From Cyclina sinensis (Eukaryota; Mollusca; Bivalvia; Venerida; Veneridae): a DNA stretch of 64,000 nucleotides. Below the pieces are notes generated by a model, which saw nothing but the letters and a program-made list of their open reading frames with translations, was not told the origin of the DNA and did no database searches. The DNA lies in contig JAAONU010000013.1 of NCBI GenBank assembly GCA_012932295.1, forward strand, positions 46,638,627 to 46,702,626, in the 5' to 3' direction. The position numbers and the translations under genes are program-made. Of the stretch, positions 61,201 to 64,000 are shown in pieces. Numbering within the stretch: position 1 is the first letter of the stretch; every line of letters starts with the position of its first letter.

Positions 61201-62211
61201 ACTGGATTTTGTATCAAGTAGTATTTCACTTGATATTTTTGCTCAATTTCAGTTTTTGTAAATATATTTTAAAGAAATACCGTCGTTTAGATCATTTATG
61301 CTCTTGAAAACAATAATAGGTGACTTCAGTTCTGATGAAAAAGTCGCCATCTAAGGTCACGTGACAGTCGTATTTTCCCATAGAAAACACTGAGAGCAAT
61401 TATCAGCGTGAAACTATAGCAGTGGTCATAAACTAAAAAAATGTAAATATATTCTGACTCTATCGCTTGAGAGATACAACAATTTAAAAGTAATTACACG
61501 GAAAAAAATAATCGAACGCATATCTCGCGAGTTTCTTTTTTATAATTTTGCTCCAGGATTCAAGTGATCTACGCCAAGTGTAAACACATTAAGCTCTTTT
61601 GTTACCCTTTCAAATTATTCAAATTAACATGCACAGAGCACAGATGCTATTCTGATTGGATATAAGCCTTTAGTCTGGTTTCATGATTTTTTTCTATTAA
61701 TCTGTTACGATATGGACATGAGTAATTCACAGAACTCAAACATTCAAAGGCAATGTTAATGCAGATCATATTCTACAAAAATGGCAAAAAGTAAACATCA
61801 GTTAAAATATCTCGCATTGACAGGTTGTCAAAGGAGTAGTTATATAATCTTATTACCTCAACTTCTGTCACACCTGATCAACATTGGAAGCATCTATCTT
61901 TATTATTGGCATGAAGGCGTAAGAAATACGGTATACATAATTTCATTACAATGCATTGTTATTCTTTGTTTCAGATAAAGGATAAAAACAATTGAAGTCT
62001 CACTTAGTGATCTTTTAAAAGTTCAAATATTTTGCGGTAACAGATTATGGTTATAAAAAGGACACTGGTTATAGCATTTCAACACCTACAATTTCTGTAT
62101 GTTAAAGAAAAGGCGGTCCTGATAGTTTTGTCACATTAAATAGGTCAGTGACGTTGGCTGAACAATCGCAGTTCAGCATCAGATCTATATTAGGAAATGA
62201 ATGCAGATCCA

Positions 62212-62355
62212 GCACTCACATCGACATAACATTGGCATTCGGACCTCATGTCAATGTCACAGACAGATCTACTGTCGTAGCAAGAGCTAGAAATATAACG
62301 TTTTGAATGCCAATGTTTTATCGATGTCAGAGCTGCATCTGCATTTATTTTCGAA
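62212..62355. mobile_element. Small foldback insertion in unit B
   Basis: AATGCAGATCCAGCACTCAC and ACATCGACATAACATTGGCA are followed about 60 bp later by their imperfect inverse (TGCCAATGTTTTATCGATGT, then CTGCATCTGCATTT). Unit A has only one side of this sequence at 49550. Either a MITE-like element or an inverted local duplication. Confidence 0.6.
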
Positions 62356-62399
62356 TATAGATCTGATGTTTAACTTTGATTGTAGTACTTATATTACAG

Positions 62400-64000
62400 A
62401 ACTAAATTTAGTACAGGCTTTTACCTTTCTTATAGGACTTAATTACGGAACGCTGATATCATTGCTTTTTTAACTGTAGTTAAAAATAATAAGTTTTGCC
62501 TTTTTCAAAAGATGTACCGATCTCGAAAATCTTTCTTCAAAAAGGGGAAAAGAGTTGCAATCATGGATAAAAATTCACGGTATTGAACCTGCTGATCAAG
62601 ATATCAGACAAACAATCATGATAAAGGAGAGCATCACAGCATATTATGTTCGTGAAATTTTTTTAATTCCACTTATAACGTCTCATCGCTGCATAATTAA
62701 CGTAATCAGAAGTCTACGTTAGAAATAAAATCAGACAAAACGTAAAAAATAAGTCTTTTAGAAAAGAAAAGAAATAATATTTTCCGCAAGGGTATTGCAT
62801 GCCTTCCATGAGGATTCTGAACTTATCTGTTATAGATGTACAGTTGTATTGATGTCTATTTAGTTGTCAGTTGTAAATAAATTATAGCAATAAATCATAA
62901 ACGTTTACACACAGTGGGTTAATATGAGGCCCTTATGTAAGTACTTATCACATACGCCAAAAAACATGCTGTTAATATAACCTAAAGATTTTATATCTTG
63001 CCGCAATGTATGTTAATATATCCTAACATCCAATATTTTGTTAAGTACTTTCAATCGAAATTAGGTTTTGCATGTTACAGATATTTCGAAGCATACAAAG
63101 ATCGACTGCTCTGAACAACTCCCAAGATCTGTATGTTTTGAATTTCAGAAGTAAATAACAATTTTTTAAGATGCCCCCTGGATTTGTATTTGGATTTTAA
63201 CCTTTGGGAGTAGCTTGCTTAATATTCAGCTCTTGTCCTTATCTTTATATTTTAACAAAACTCACAAAAAATCTAAGCATTACAATAGAATCCACTACAT
63301 GCTTGTATAAAAGTTGAAGTTCGCTCGAAAACTCGAAAAAAACGAAAAAAAAAAAAAAAAAAAAACAATGCAAAAAAGCCAATGTTTTCCACGTCTTATA
63401 AACTAGGAAATACGTCATTTGTCACAATATTTTAAATGACAGATGATTAAGCTACATCCATGCTAAATATCATTTAAAAAGCTTGTACAGTATTCGAAAA
63501 ATTCAACCAGTTTCAATTTTCATTGTGAGTTTTGTGATCAACAACACTTGAAGCACATCAAAATTATGATTTCTTTAGAAACGACAAAGTCAGTATATTA
63601 ACACATTAGACATTTATTTAGGTAAGTTTAAAAAAATAAGAAACAGGAAAGAAGAGGAATATCAATAAAAAGATACAAAAAATATTATAATTATAATTTT
63701 TATGTATTTGTCTGACTTTTATCTTAGCTATGACATGTAAATATGCTGAAAAGTCAAATGTATTATCGGATACCTATAATTATTGCAGACCGACAGAATA
63801 AGTCCAGCAGTAGAGTTTTGGCATAGTTTTGCCCACACGCCCCCGTCTCTCCCCTTAAAAAATGTTGATTCTGTGTGTAGCTTATTAGGTGGAAAAGTTT
63901 AGAATATTTTAGGAAAAATATAAAAAAAAATTACTTTTTGGCAATGTCGGCCTATTTTCTTCTGTGAAGTGGATGTTATTATATTGCTTGACAGAAGGCG
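62400..64000. other. Right end of window, no gene seen
   Basis: AT-rich sequence with a poly-A run at about 63345-63365. No ORF of note and no repeat shared with the rest of the window was recognised. Confidence 0.5.

Larger units (their letters stand above)
49700..62400 (+). repeat. Large duplicated unit B (about 12.7 kb)
   Basis: Tandem, same-orientation partner of unit A (anchors listed there). It is longer mainly because of a segment at about 54725-56668 with no counterpart in A, a TTAA MITE at 58013-58208 and a foldback insertion near 62212-62355. No gene was recognised within it. Confidence 0.85.

Overview
The window looks like an AT-rich, intron-rich, repeat-rich nuclear locus of a bivalve mollusc, probably a heterodont clam. 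The evidence is one clear metazoan Shal/Kv4 potassium-channel exon plus several dispersed repeats of kinds I associate with bivalve genomes: hairpin-ended elements with short internal tandem repeats, TTAA-flanked MITEs, and tRNA-derived SINE fragments. The species cannot be fixed from sequence alone.

Layout. 1-22,644: mostly sequence I read as the first coding intron of the Kv4 gene, which lies on the minus strand. It holds a 145-bp tandem array ending in a hairpin tail (1-1,354), several minisatellites (about 2.95, 6.15, 13.1, 14.2 and 16.7 kb) and two direct copies of a 207-bp TTAA-flanked MITE (15.0 and 15.55 kb). 22,645-23,753: first coding exon of Kv4, carrying the N-terminus, T1 domain and S1 to the pore helix. 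The other coding exons were not found, so they probably lie beyond the left edge. 23,754-25,794: Kv4 5' flank with a CpG-richer patch and a YY1-like motif. 25,795-27,985: an 80-bp satellite of about 27 units. 28,710-29,123: a hairpin-ended element with a sister copy at 41,144-41,565.

31,145-36,495 is the most unusual object. It is a 5.35-kb foldback-type transposon whose long terminal inverted repeats consist almost wholly of a 57-bp tandem repeat (about 17 units left, 25 right). It is flanked by a perfect 9-bp target-site duplication. Its interior carries three exon-like segments of an unassigned gene, with splice signals, and two tRNA-derived SINE fragments. Because 57 is a multiple of three, the arrays create long but spurious open reading frames.

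36.5-62.4 kb is a noncoding block made by large duplications. Unit A (about 38.1-49.6 kb) and unit B (about 49.7-62.4 kb) are diverged direct tandem copies. Older internal duplications and one inverted piece sit around 36.6-37.9 kb. Comparing A with B reveals empty sites, so later insertions can be polarised: a hairpin-ended element in A (41,144-41,565), a TTAA MITE in B (58,013-58,208) and a roughly 1.9-kb segment present only in B (54.7-56.7 kb). 62.4-64 kb shows nothing recognisable.

No prokaryotic features, rRNA or intact tRNA genes were seen. Apart from the Kv4 exon and the weak exon candidates inside the transposon, I find no supportable protein-coding sequence. Similarities between repeats were judged by eye, not computed.
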